DNA of 43,254 bases from Bacteroidales bacterium (GTDB lineage: Bacteria; Bacteroidota; Bacteroidia; Bacteroidales; UBA932), in assembly GCA_021443515.1 (NCBI GenBank), contig JABUTT010000243.1:1-43254 (forward strand). Direction: 5' to 3'. Below the pieces are notes generated by a model that saw nothing but the letters and a program-made list of their open reading frames with translations, had not been told where the DNA came from and did no database searches. The position numbers and the translations under genes were made by a program. Of the stretch, positions 16,268 through 25,600 are shown piece by piece; position 1 is the stretch's first letter; each line of letters starts with the position of its first letter.

Positions 16268-19200
16268 ATGAGACAAAAACTAATTTCATTTCTCCTAATG
16301 CTTTGTGCAGTTGTTCCTGCATTCGGACAGAGCAAGGCAAAGGTGAGCGGAGTCGTTACGGATGAAACCGGCGAACCGCTTCCGGGCGTTGTTGTGGTTG
16401 TCGAAGGAACAAAGGACGCGGCTATGACAGATATGAGCGGTAAATACACCATCAACTGTTTGCCTTCAGCATCGTTGAAATTCTCTTTCCTCGGATATGC
16501 CGATGAGACTGTCCAGGTAGGAAAGCGTGCAGTGGTAAATGTACAGATGAGGGTTGACGCATCGCAGATTGATGAGGCGGTGGTCATCGGTTACGGTTCC
16601 GTAAGGAAGGCCGACCTCACAGGTTCAGTTACCAACGTAAAAATGGCTGATATCAAGAACGTTCCGGTCACGAGCGTTGACCAGGCCCTTCAGGGACGTA
16701 TCGCAGGTGCCGACATTATGTCAACTACCGGTGAACCTGGAGCCACCACATCTATCCGTATCCGTGGTACACGTTCAATTTCGGCATCAAACGAACCTCT
16801 TATTGTCGTTGACGGTGTGATGGATGCCATCCACGACCTTAACGACCTCAACTCAGCCGACATCGAGAGCATTACAGTCCTCAAGGACGCATCTTCAACT
16901 GCGATTTATGGTTCAAGAGGTAGTAATGGTGTCATCATCATAACCACCAAGTCCGGTGGATCTGACAGTGCGACCAAGCCAAACATCACTTTCAAGGCTG
17001 ACGCAGGTTTCTCTCAACTTCCACGCCGTCTCGACATTATGAACGCAACCGAGTTCGCCCTTTATCGAAACGACTATGCCCAGTTCGCATCCAGCGACAA
17101 TATGGGTGAAATCGGAACAACAACTCCTATATCAGAGTCCATCTACAAGGATCCGTTCTCTCTCGGCAAGGGTACTGACTGGATTGAGGAAATCACCCGT
17201 ACTGCTCCTTATCAGAACTACAATCTTTCATTCTCGGGAGCTAATAAGAAGACTCGCTACTATGCTTCAGTGGGTTACAACAATACCCAGGGTATCATCA
17301 AGAAGAGTGGTATGGAGCGTATTCAGACCGCCTTCAACATCGACCACCAGTTCTTCAAATGGCTCAAGTTGGGTTACAACGTAAGATATACCTACCGTCA
17401 CAATGACGAGAATCTTACCCAGATTGGAGGTACAGGCTGGTACAACTCGGCACAGTATCTTTCTCCACTCATGAAGCCACAGGATATCATCAACCCTCTC
17501 TACTATTCGGGTCAGAGAATCAACACTCCTACTGCGCTTCTCAACAACAATACCCACTATGTCAACCGTCACACTTTGAACCAGGTTGCCAATGTGGAGA
17601 TTACCCCTATCCCTACACTCAAGATTCGCAGCCAGTTCTCATACTACCTCTATGAGCGTAACACGAACCGCTACTATCCTTCGACTCTTCCTATAAAGAC
17701 TGAAGGCGAGGGCGGTGACGCTTACAGAAGTGATGCTGAAGATTATTCTCTTTCTTCAGAGACTACGGTTACCTACGACAGGGACTTCCTCGGTGGTCAT
17801 CACCTTGACGCAATGGCAGGTTTCACCGCCTACAAGTCTGCAAGCAAGACATTCTCGCTGAGCGGTTCGGGCTATATGGTGGACGACAACCTTTGGAACA
17901 ATATGAACGCCGTCATCGACAAGGAGACATATTCCGCTTCATCTTCATATTCGGAGATTTCGAAGATGTCAGTCCTCGCCCGTATCAACTATAACTACAA
18001 ACAGCGTTATTACATTACCCTTACAGGTCGTGCCGATGGCGCATCCAACTTTGCGGCTAACAGAAAGTGGGGTTTCTTCCCTTCAGGAGCGCTCAAGTGG
18101 AACATCTCCAACGAGCCTTGGATGAAGAATGCGAATGTGGTAGATGACCTCTCCCTCCGCTTCAGTGCCGGTCGTACGGGTAACGATGCTATTGGAGCCT
18201 ATCGTTCACTTGCGGCTATGAGCACCACAACCTCAGGTTACCTCTTCGGCGGTAGCCAGCCGGTTGCCTACTATCCTTCACGTCTTGCTTCTCCAAACCT
18301 TACTTGGGAGAAGACAGACCTCTATAACATCGCGCTTGATGCAGGTTTCTTCGGCAACAGGCTGACCTTCACTTTTGAGGCCTACCTTGCCAAGACGACC
18401 GACCTTCTCCTTACGGTGCAGACAGCAACCCAGTCAGGTTATTCTTCACGTTTTGCCAACATCGGTTCAACCACCAACAAGGGTCTCGAGCTTTCAATCG
18501 AGGGCAAGCCTATAGTGAAGAAGAACTTCTCATGGACCGCATCATTCACCATCTCCCACAACACTCAGATGGTTAACGACATCGGTACAGAGGACTTCGT
18601 TGTGGCTTACTCATCTCCGGGTAACAACCCTTATATGATGTATGGTTATGTCAAGGGTTATCCTCTCAATGCTCTCTGGGGCTTTGTCTATGGAGGTGTA
18701 TGGCACAATCAGGATGAAATCGACCGTAACCAGTACACAAAGACATACGCATCGTCTTCCGTATCGCTTGCAAAGACACTCGGTGCTCCTAAGTATGTCG
18801 ATGTAAACCACGACGGTAACCTCAACCAGCAGGACCTCTGCTACCTCGGTAATGCAGACCCTGTCATCTATGGTGGTCTCCAGAATACCTTCCGTTACAA
18901 AGGTCTTTCTCTCGGATTCTACTTCATGTACTCTCTCGGAGGTAAAATTTACAACTTCTCGGAGTTCTACATGGCAGGCTCAACATTCACAAACCAGTAT
19001 CGCTACATGCTCGATTCTTGGCACCCGACGAGAAATCCTGAATCAAATCTGCCAAGAGCAGGTGTTGAAGGACCACTTCTTCCAAGTTCATTGCTGGTTC
19101 ACGACGCTTCATTCCTGAGATTGAAGAACATAACCCTCAGTTACACCTTCAATTTCAAGAAAGAATTCTTCCTCAAGGACCTCACAATCTCCGCTTCTGG

Positions 19201-19345
19201 CGAGAACATCTACCTTTGGAAGTACTACAACGGATTTGATCCGGATGTCTCTACCAACAGCGATTCCTCAACAATTCGCCGTATGGACCTTGGTGCATAT
19301 CCGAAACCAAGGACATTTATGTTCAGTTTACAGGTTAGATACTAA
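16268..19345 (+). CDS. SusC/RagA-type TonB-dependent outer-membrane transporter
   Basis: A 1025-residue TonB-dependent importer. A signal peptide ends at AFGQS. A CarboxypepD_reg-like beta sandwich follows (KVSGVVTDETGEPLPGV), then the SusC plug domain (VVIGYGSVRKADLTGSV through IESITVLKDASSTAIYGSRG) and a long 22-strand barrel ending in the aromatic C-terminus FMFSLQVRY. It works with SusD and TonB-ExbBD to bring large ligands across the outer membrane. The next gene is its SusD partner. The locus carries no glycan-degrading enzyme, so the ligand may not be a polysaccharide. Confidence 0.96.
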   Translation: MRQKLISFLLMLCAVVPAFGQSKAKVSGVVTDETGEPLPGVVVVVEGTKDAAMTDMSGKYTINCLPSASLKFSFLGYADETVQVGKRAVVNVQMRVDASQIDEAVVIGYGSVRKADLTGSVTNVKMADIKNVPVTSVDQALQGRIAGADIMSTTGEPGATTSIRIRGTRSISASNEPLIVVDGVMDAIHDLNDLNSADIESITVLKDASSTAIYGSRGSNGVIIITTKSGGSDSATKPNITFKADAGFSQLPRRLDIMNATEFALYRNDYAQFASSDNMGEIGTTTPISESIYKDPFSLGKGTDWIEEITRTAPYQNYNLSFSGANKKTRYYASVGYNNTQGIIKKSGMERIQTAFNIDHQFFKWLKLGYNVRYTYRHNDENLTQIGGTGWYNSAQYLSPLMKPQDIINPLYYSGQRINTPTALLNNNTHYVNRHTLNQVANVEITPIPTLKIRSQFSYYLYERNTNRYYPSTLPIKTEGEGGDAYRSDAEDYSLSSETTVTYDRDFLGGHHLDAMAGFTAYKSASKTFSLSGSGYMVDDNLWNNMNAVIDKETYSASSSYSEISKMSVLARINYNYKQRYYITLTGRADGASNFAANRKWGFFPSGALKWNISNEPWMKNANVVDDLSLRFSAGRTGNDAIGAYRSLAAMSTTTSGYLFGGSQPVAYYPSRLASPNLTWEKTDLYNIALDAGFFGNRLTFTFEAYLAKTTDLLLTVQTATQSGYSSRFANIGSTTNKGLELSIEGKPIVKKNFSWTASFTISHNTQMVNDIGTEDFVVAYSSPGNNPYMMYGYVKGYPLNALWGFVYGGVWHNQDEIDRNQYTKTYASSSVSLAKTLGAPKYVDVNHDGNLNQQDLCYLGNADPVIYGGLQNTFRYKGLSLGFYFMYSLGGKIYNFSEFYMAGSTFTNQYRYMLDSWHPTRNPESNLPRAGVEGPLLPSSLLVHDASFLRLKNITLSYTFNFKKEFFLKDLTISASGENIYLWKYYNGFDPDVSTNSDSSTIRRMDLGAYPKPRTFMFSLQVRY

Positions 19346-19347
19346 TG

Positions 19348-19354
19348 AAGGAGG
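19348..19354 (+). promoter_or_regulatory. Shine-Dalgarno sequence deciding the susD start
   Basis: AAGGAGG lies 8 bases before the ATG at 19363, a textbook ribosome binding site that is rare in Bacteroidetes. It points to 19363 and not to the ATG at 19345, which overlaps the susC stop codon. Confidence 0.65.
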
Positions 19355-19362
19355 AACTGAAA

Positions 19363-20856
19363 ATGAAAAAGATAATTTACAACATCATAGCAATTGCAGC
19401 GCTTGCAGCCTCAGTCTGCGCCTGCGATCTTAATGAGAAGAAACAGGGCTTCGTAAGTACCGAAGACTTCTTCAAGACTACAGAGCAGTGCTATGCCAGC
19501 CTTAACAGCTGCTACATTCCTCTCAAGTCAATCTACACCTACACATTCTTCATCGCGACTGAATGTGTGACCGACCTTGCATACATCGCATCCGGAACTT
19601 TGGATGCCCAACTTGATATTTCTCCTGCGAAACCTCGTTTCGGCTCGACTGTATGGACTCAGTGCTACACAGGTATCAGAAACTCAAATGCTGCGATTGC
19701 AGGTATAGAGAAGGCAGATTTTGAAGATGCCGACAAGGTGACTCTTCTCGGAGAAGGCAAAATTATGAGGGCAATGTATTACTACCTCCTTACTTGTTTC
19801 TTCGGAGACGTGCCTTTCTACACAATGGAAGTAAACACCGTCGAGAAACTTCAGGAAGTTGCCAGATATCCTCGTATGGATGCCGTGACTACCCGCAAGG
19901 AACTCATCAAAGACCTTCTCTCAGTTGTTCCTAACATGGAGCAGATTCGTTCTTCAGAAGTCAAGAACAACAGGGCAGGTGCTGCAGTGGGTTGGATGCT
20001 CATCGCCAAGATGGCAATGTGGAACAAGGATTGGGATCAGGCCATCGAGGCTTGCCAGGCTCTCGAGAAGATTTATGGCGAAATCGACCAATACCCTCTC
20101 GAGGATATTATGTTCCGCAACAAGAACACTCCTGAGTCTATTCTCGAAATCCAGCATACTTACACCGCGGGCGGTCTTCAGTATGTGAGCAATGTGGCTT
20201 GTGTCTGCACTCCGACCCACCAGGGAACAACCTACATTTATGACGGTGTGGAAATTCCTGAACTCGGCAACACCGCAACAACCTGGTCTGCTGCTCGTCC
20301 TAACGCATTCTTCCACACAGGTCTGATGCCTAAGAGTTCGGTCGATCTTCGCAAGAACATCTACCTTGCTTGGGACTATAACGGTCAGACATTCAAGAGC
20401 GTTTCCGCACGTCCTTGGACAGGCCCTAAGTTCTGGTGTCCTAACATGGCTGCTCAGGCTGATGGCAACAACTACAAGGTATTCCGTTACGCCGACGTGC
20501 TTCTCATGCTTTCAGAGTGCTATTGCGAAAAGCAGGACGAGGTCAAATCTATCGAATATCTCAACAAGATTAAGAACCGCGCAGGCATCAAGCCTTTCAC
20601 CACATTCAAGACCTACATCCGCCTTATGGAAGAAATCCGCAAGGAGAGGGGTCGCGAACTCTTCGGTGAATTCCAGCGCAAGTTTGACCTTGTAAGATGG
20701 GGTGTTTGGTACACCGATACCTATGCTTACACAGACTACACTACCCTCAAGAACAATATGCAGCCTTTCCACCGCTTCTATCCAATTCCGGACAAGGAGG
20801 TCGTTTATTCAGGCTATGCTCTTGACAATAAGGAATATGAACAAGGAATTGAATAA
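19363..20856 (+). CDS. SusD/RagB-type surface nutrient-binding lipoprotein
   Basis: A 497-residue lipoprotein that caps the SusC barrel and captures ligand. The signal ends in the lipobox VCAC with Cys21. The mature N-terminus (KKQGFVSTEDFFKTTEQCYA) and the TPR-like helices with RNSNAAIAGIE and EGKIMRAMYYYLL are typical of the RagB/SusD family. So are the C-terminal FRYADVLLMLSECY, INKIKNRAG-type stretch (here LNKIKNRAG) and RKERGRELFGEFQRKFDLVRWG. The gene overlaps the susC end closely and is followed by a DUF5689 lipoprotein gene. Confidence 0.96.
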   Translation: MKKIIYNIIAIAALAASVCACDLNEKKQGFVSTEDFFKTTEQCYASLNSCYIPLKSIYTYTFFIATECVTDLAYIASGTLDAQLDISPAKPRFGSTVWTQCYTGIRNSNAAIAGIEKADFEDADKVTLLGEGKIMRAMYYYLLTCFFGDVPFYTMEVNTVEKLQEVARYPRMDAVTTRKELIKDLLSVVPNMEQIRSSEVKNNRAGAAVGWMLIAKMAMWNKDWDQAIEACQALEKIYGEIDQYPLEDIMFRNKNTPESILEIQHTYTAGGLQYVSNVACVCTPTHQGTTYIYDGVEIPELGNTATTWSAARPNAFFHTGLMPKSSVDLRKNIYLAWDYNGQTFKSVSARPWTGPKFWCPNMAAQADGNNYKVFRYADVLLMLSECYCEKQDEVKSIEYLNKIKNRAGIKPFTTFKTYIRLMEEIRKERGRELFGEFQRKFDLVRWGVWYTDTYAYTDYTTLKNNMQPFHRFYPIPDKEVVYSGYALDNKEYEQGIE

Positions 20857-20857
20857 T

Positions 20858-20862
20858 GGAGG
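20858..20862 (+). promoter_or_regulatory. Shine-Dalgarno sequence of the first DUF5689 gene
   Basis: GGAGG 8 bases before the ATG at 20871. The 9-mer GGAGGAACT here is identical to that in front of susD, and both sit just after an ATG that overlaps the previous stop codon. Confidence 0.6.
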
Positions 20863-20870
20863 AACTAATC

Positions 20871-23282
20871 ATGAAAAATATACTTAAAACAATAGCTCTT
20901 TCATTTGTACTTGCCGCAGCAATATCGTCTTGCGACAAGCCTTACGAAATCGATAAACCTCTCGCGCTCACCCAAAAACTTGTAGAACTCAAGGCGACCG
21001 TAGGTGAGACTCCTGTAGCCGTTTATTCAAATGGTTCCTGGACTGCGTCTCTTACGAAGCCTGTCAACTGGGCTGGTATAGACCGCGTGGAAGGTTACGG
21101 ACTTGGAGAAGTCAGATTCACCTACGCAGCCAATTATGGTCTTTCAAGGTCAGTCGGCATTATAATCAAAACTGAAGAGAAGGTTGATACTATTATGATG
21201 GTTCAGGCTGCAGGTCAGACCAATCCTGAATTCCACTTCAACAACCCAAGTTACACCTTTGCAAAGACTCCGGACAGGGCTGCCCTTCCGTTTACCTCTA
21301 ACATACCTTATAACTTGTATGAGGCAGAATGGACAGTGAACTATCCTGAAGGAACTGAAGAGGAAGACTACTGGATTAGTGAAGTTGAAATCAAGAATGA
21401 TTCTGTAGTATTCAATGTTGCCCAGAACTTCGAATCAGCCGACAGGTCTGCTGTTCTCAAGGTTTCGCACACTGATGCTGCAGGCAAGACTCTGACATCT
21501 CAGGTTGAACTCATTCAGGGCAAACTTGACCCATATCTTTCATTCGATGCAAGTATCACAGGCGGTGAGGTCAACTTCTCAAGTACCTCCGTTCTCGTTC
21601 CGGTCGAGTCAAACCTCATTCCTTACCTCTTCAAGATTGTGAAGACTGCCCAGATTTCATACGTGGGAACAGAAAAGGATTGGGTGACAAAGGTTGTGGC
21701 AGATCCTTCTAACGGAGGCGTCCTCGTTTATCTTAAGCCAAACGCTTCGACTGAGCCAAGGAAGGTCACTATCACAATGACCTACGTGGACGGCAACGGA
21801 TCTGCGCCTAAGATCTTCAAACTCAACCTTACCCAGAGTCGTTATGTGAAGTCTTGGACATTCGAGGAAATCAAGAACCTCATTCCTGGCTCTACAGGCG
21901 AATACACATTCACAGACCATGCAATGATTGATGGTGTGGTCATCGGTGACAAGGACAGCAAAAACATGGAATACAATCCTATGGATCCGTCTTCATACAG
22001 CGGTCTTCGTGGTATGATTATGGACTATCAGGACAAGTTTACCTACATTCAGGCTGAAGACGGCTCTCACGGATTCAGGGTACAGTTCGACAAGAAGCAG
22101 AGCAACACTCTCTCACGTTACTCGAAGGTTAAAATCAACCTCAAGGGTGTGAAGGTTGTCAAGGAGGCTGATCCTGCACGCTACACTCTTGAAGGCGTAA
22201 CTATCGATTGTATCGTATCAGTTGCTCCGGGTATTGCGGCAAAGAGAAAGGTTAGGGAACTTAAAGACCTTACTGACAACGATGTCTTTACATACACCAC
22301 TATTCAGGATATGGAAATAACCTTCAAGAGAGGTTGCTACACAAACCTTACTGATGGTTATACCTACAAGACAGACCTCAACCCTATGGGTAACAGCTCG
22401 TCATTCGTGGATGCCTATCCTCTCAACCTCAGGGACCGCAATGGCAATGTCATCTATATGGTAACAAACAGCCAGACTCCTTGGAGAAGAACAGGTAACG
22501 GCGTCCCTCAGGGATCGGGCAATATCTCGGGTATTATCATCGGAGGTACCAATCCTATGATGGAACGTTATGTAACAAAAGGAAATCTCGGAAAATATGC
22601 CATCCGTGTGCTTGAGGAAAGCGATATCGATTTCTATCAGTCTCGCTTTACCAATGTGCTTGTAGAGTGGGATTGGAACGTGAATACGGTTGCTTCTACC
22701 ATACTCGAGCCTACGACGGGCGAAGGAAAACTCTTCTGTAACATCTCGACTGCAACCGGTCTTACTGGCGACTACAACGACCTCGTTTCTACCGGAAGCG
22801 GCAAGGGTGTAATCAATGGAGCCTGCCGTTGGAGTTCGTCTTATTGGTGGGGTGCAACAGATGCTGATGCTCCTTACTTCCAGATTGAATTCTCAACCAA
22901 GGATGTGACAGGTTCAACCCTCGTCTATAACTGGGCTGTCGCTCAAGGCAATGGAAGCAAAACAACCATATTTGCTCCTGTTTACTGGCATCTCGAGTAC
23001 TCTACAGACGGAACAACCTTCACAAAACTCGACAAGGAATATGCAGTGCGTCCTATCGTATGGTGGGACAATGCAATGAGCCTTACGGCAATTCCTGGTC
23101 TTACAGAGTACACTGCGGTTCTTCCTTCAAGCCTCTTCGGTCAGGATAAGGTTTACCTCCGCTTCATCGCTTCAAGCAAGGAAGCTGCAACTCTCACCAC
23201 TCCGGACGGAGGCACTGTACAGGATACAGGCTCAACTGCCGCCTACATCCGCTTCGGCGAAATGTCGGTTCTTTACAACTAA
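20871..23282 (+). CDS. BACON/DUF5689 surface lipoprotein (first paralog)
   Basis: A 803-residue lipoprotein with lipobox ISSC. A BACON-like domain covers about residues 25-115 (VYSNGSWTASL, ending IIMMVQAAG-like). Further Ig-like strands follow. Residues roughly 325-455 match DUF5689, a domain with an OB-fold pattern: MIDGVVIGDKDSKN, FTYIQAEDGSHGFRVQFD, and KVKINLKGVKVV. The last 200 residues form a beta-rich domain (FQIEFSTKDVTGSTLVYNW) also present in the next gene. DUF5689 proteins are common next to SusCD pairs and secreted nucleases in Bacteroidetes. It is probably a ligand-binding subunit of the surface complex. The start is set by the GGAGG at 20858. Confidence 0.8.
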   Translation: MKNILKTIALSFVLAAAISSCDKPYEIDKPLALTQKLVELKATVGETPVAVYSNGSWTASLTKPVNWAGIDRVEGYGLGEVRFTYAANYGLSRSVGIIIKTEEKVDTIMMVQAAGQTNPEFHFNNPSYTFAKTPDRAALPFTSNIPYNLYEAEWTVNYPEGTEEEDYWISEVEIKNDSVVFNVAQNFESADRSAVLKVSHTDAAGKTLTSQVELIQGKLDPYLSFDASITGGEVNFSSTSVLVPVESNLIPYLFKIVKTAQISYVGTEKDWVTKVVADPSNGGVLVYLKPNASTEPRKVTITMTYVDGNGSAPKIFKLNLTQSRYVKSWTFEEIKNLIPGSTGEYTFTDHAMIDGVVIGDKDSKNMEYNPMDPSSYSGLRGMIMDYQDKFTYIQAEDGSHGFRVQFDKKQSNTLSRYSKVKINLKGVKVVKEADPARYTLEGVTIDCIVSVAPGIAAKRKVRELKDLTDNDVFTYTTIQDMEITFKRGCYTNLTDGYTYKTDLNPMGNSSSFVDAYPLNLRDRNGNVIYMVTNSQTPWRRTGNGVPQGSGNISGIIIGGTNPMMERYVTKGNLGKYAIRVLEESDIDFYQSRFTNVLVEWDWNVNTVASTILEPTTGEGKLFCNISTATGLTGDYNDLVSTGSGKGVINGACRWSSSYWWGATDADAPYFQIEFSTKDVTGSTLVYNWAVAQGNGSKTTIFAPVYWHLEYSTDGTTFTKLDKEYAVRPIVWWDNAMSLTAIPGLTEYTAVLPSSLFGQDKVYLRFIASSKEAATLTTPDGGTVQDTGSTAAYIRFGEMSVLYN

Positions 23283-23296
23283 AATGAGAAAAGAAT

Positions 23297-25582
23297 ATGA
23301 AAAAGATGAATAAAACAGTTTTAGTTTCATTTCTCCTCGCCCTCCCTTTCGCATCATCCTGCAACTATGATGATGCGAAGATGGCTCGTCCGGAAGAACT
23401 TGGAGCAAAGGTAAAAGAGTATGTGGTTGATGAACAACCGGGTACTATCGACATCGATTACCTTTCCAATCTTTCGGGTACAATCACTTTCACCGAAAAG
23501 GTCGATTGGGCTGCTCTCAGCAGCAATAAGTTCAATGGCGATGGAAAAGTTACCGTGGTATATGATGCCAACGAAGGCTTCCCGAGAATGGCTCAGATTG
23601 AACTCATAAGTTCGGGAAATGAGCGCCGTGACACCATACAGCTTCAGCAGAAGGGTGTCATTATGCCTATTCTCAATCTTCCTGCAACAAATGCCCTTGC
23701 CTACAACAAGCAGGACACCAAGGTTGCCATTGAGACCAATGTTCCAAGCATCGACGAGTTTGACATTAAAATCAAATATGTAGGCTCGGATGAGGAGTGG
23801 ATAGAAGACATCACAATGTCGAACGGTTTCCTCAACATAAAGACAAAAGACAATACTACCGCCGATATTCGCAATGCGGTAATCACCTTCAAGTATGTCG
23901 ATGGCTGGAAAAAGGTTCATACCGTGACACTTTCCCTCACCCAGGCGAATAATAAGAATGAATTCGGTGTGGAACGCTCCTTCCCTGAGATTCGTGAAAT
24001 AGTAGAAGAGGCGGGTGGCGTTGCAACCATCACAGGTGACTATCTTCTCAATGGTTATGTAGTAAGCGACAAGTCTTCTCTCAATTCAGGTGAAAATCCG
24101 AGGACAACAACTGCGTCTATCGACTATACAATGAGCCAGCGCACGGTTTATTTCGAGTCACTCGATGGCAAGTATGGCTTTATGCTTGAATTTGCAGACG
24201 AAGAGAATAATACTCTTGAGCGCTACACCAAGGTTCAGATTCTCATAAAGGGGGCAAAGGTAACTCAATACATTGACCCTAAGAGATTTGTGATTTCAGG
24301 TCTTCTCGCTTCTCAGGTAATGAAGGCAGAAAAGGTTTCGGAAAGCGAAATCCCTGCAAAACAACTTCATTACAAGGATATCACTGATGACGATATCTAC
24401 ACTCAGGTACAACTTATGGATATCGAGCTTCCTGTACGTCAGGGACCTCTCTTCCCTTGCAACGAAGGTTATACTCTCGCAACAGGTGCAGACCGTATTA
24501 CCAAATATCCTAAACTTCTTATGGATAATGAGGGCAATATGTTCTACCTTCTCACAAACAGCAATTGCGTCTATCGTAACAATGGTCAGAAACTCCCTTA
24601 CGGAAAGGGAAGCATGAAACTCGTGGTTGTTCACGAAAAATGTCGTCAGTATGTGGATGAGGATAATGAAGATGAAGACGAGTGCGGTTACATCGGCCGT
24701 TATCAGTTCCGTCATGTAGCCCTCAACGACCTCTACGACAATATGACCGACGGTATTCTCGACGATGTTTGCGGCAACGGCTTCCTCACTGAGTACCGCT
24801 ATATGAAGTCCAATGGTGATGGTACCTGGGCTCCGACCTATGGCAAGAACGGCTGGTTCACCCACTCTTACAAGGGTTATAAGACCTCGAGGGGAGATTA
24901 TGGCCACGGTACTCAGACATTCAAGTATCTCGGTCCTATCGGTAACCTTGCAACCCGTCCTTTCGGACTCCACAGGGGTAACGAGAATGGACTTGGTATC
25001 TTCCTCGAGGATGGTACCGAATATGGTAATGCCGCAATGGGTGGTTACTTCGAACTTATCAATGATGATGCTAATGGTACAAACTATGGCAAGGGTTGGG
25101 TTCCGGCTGACTGTTATTGTGCGTGGGCAAACGCCTACTGGTGGGATGACGAGAGAGAACAGCCTTACTACTGGCTCATCAACTTCTCTACAAAGGATAT
25201 CGAAACCGATTATCTCACTTTGCAGATGACAGTTATGAACAACGCATACGAAGGCGGCCCTCGTTACTGGAAGGCAGAATGGACTACAGACCCGTCTGAC
25301 GACGATTGGGATTCTTCAGCCTGGAAACTCATTGACAACTATGTTGTTTCAGATGTTGCAAACTGGAACAATACACTCTACTATCAGTTCTCTGCATTCA
25401 AGGAAGTGGGACTCACCCTCCCTCTTGAAATGCTTGACAAGGAAAGTGTCTATATCCGTCTCATGCCTTCTGCTGACATCGCAGGCGATCAGGTAACCTA
25501 TCAGGGCGGTACAATCGCAAAGAGCGGCAAGACAGCAAACAGTGCAATCGATTATTTTGCAATCAGATACAGTAAAAAATAA
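23297..25582 (+). CDS. BACON/DUF5689 surface lipoprotein (second paralog)
   Basis: A 761-residue lipoprotein with lipobox SSC (FASSC). It repeats the layout of the gene before it: a BACON-like domain near residues 35-115, a second Ig-like domain to about 215, and a DUF5689/OB-like domain near residues 226-335 (LLNGYVVSDKSSLNSGEN, LDGKYGFMLEFADEENN, KVQILIKGAKVT). It ends in a C-terminal beta domain with WLINFSTKDIETDYLTLQM. An acidic insert, DEDNEDEDE, lies in the middle and might bind calcium. Sequence identity to the first paralog is low, so the duplication is old or the pair has diverged for different ligands. A second ATG three codons in is an alternative start. Confidence 0.8.
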   Translation: MKKMNKTVLVSFLLALPFASSCNYDDAKMARPEELGAKVKEYVVDEQPGTIDIDYLSNLSGTITFTEKVDWAALSSNKFNGDGKVTVVYDANEGFPRMAQIELISSGNERRDTIQLQQKGVIMPILNLPATNALAYNKQDTKVAIETNVPSIDEFDIKIKYVGSDEEWIEDITMSNGFLNIKTKDNTTADIRNAVITFKYVDGWKKVHTVTLSLTQANNKNEFGVERSFPEIREIVEEAGGVATITGDYLLNGYVVSDKSSLNSGENPRTTTASIDYTMSQRTVYFESLDGKYGFMLEFADEENNTLERYTKVQILIKGAKVTQYIDPKRFVISGLLASQVMKAEKVSESEIPAKQLHYKDITDDDIYTQVQLMDIELPVRQGPLFPCNEGYTLATGADRITKYPKLLMDNEGNMFYLLTNSNCVYRNNGQKLPYGKGSMKLVVVHEKCRQYVDEDNEDEDECGYIGRYQFRHVALNDLYDNMTDGILDDVCGNGFLTEYRYMKSNGDGTWAPTYGKNGWFTHSYKGYKTSRGDYGHGTQTFKYLGPIGNLATRPFGLHRGNENGLGIFLEDGTEYGNAAMGGYFELINDDANGTNYGKGWVPADCYCAWANAYWWDDEREQPYYWLINFSTKDIETDYLTLQMTVMNNAYEGGPRYWKAEWTTDPSDDDWDSSAWKLIDNYVVSDVANWNNTLYYQFSAFKEVGLTLPLEMLDKESVYIRLMPSADIAGDQVTYQGGTIAKSGKTANSAIDYFAIRYSKK

Positions 25583-25600
25583 CCAAATAATTATTAACAC

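Noticed and set aside
24296-24973. 225-codon minus-strand open frame within the second DUF5689 gene
   Set aside because: Its repetitive Ile/Val-rich translation mirrors the sense codons. No start context or recognised motif is present.
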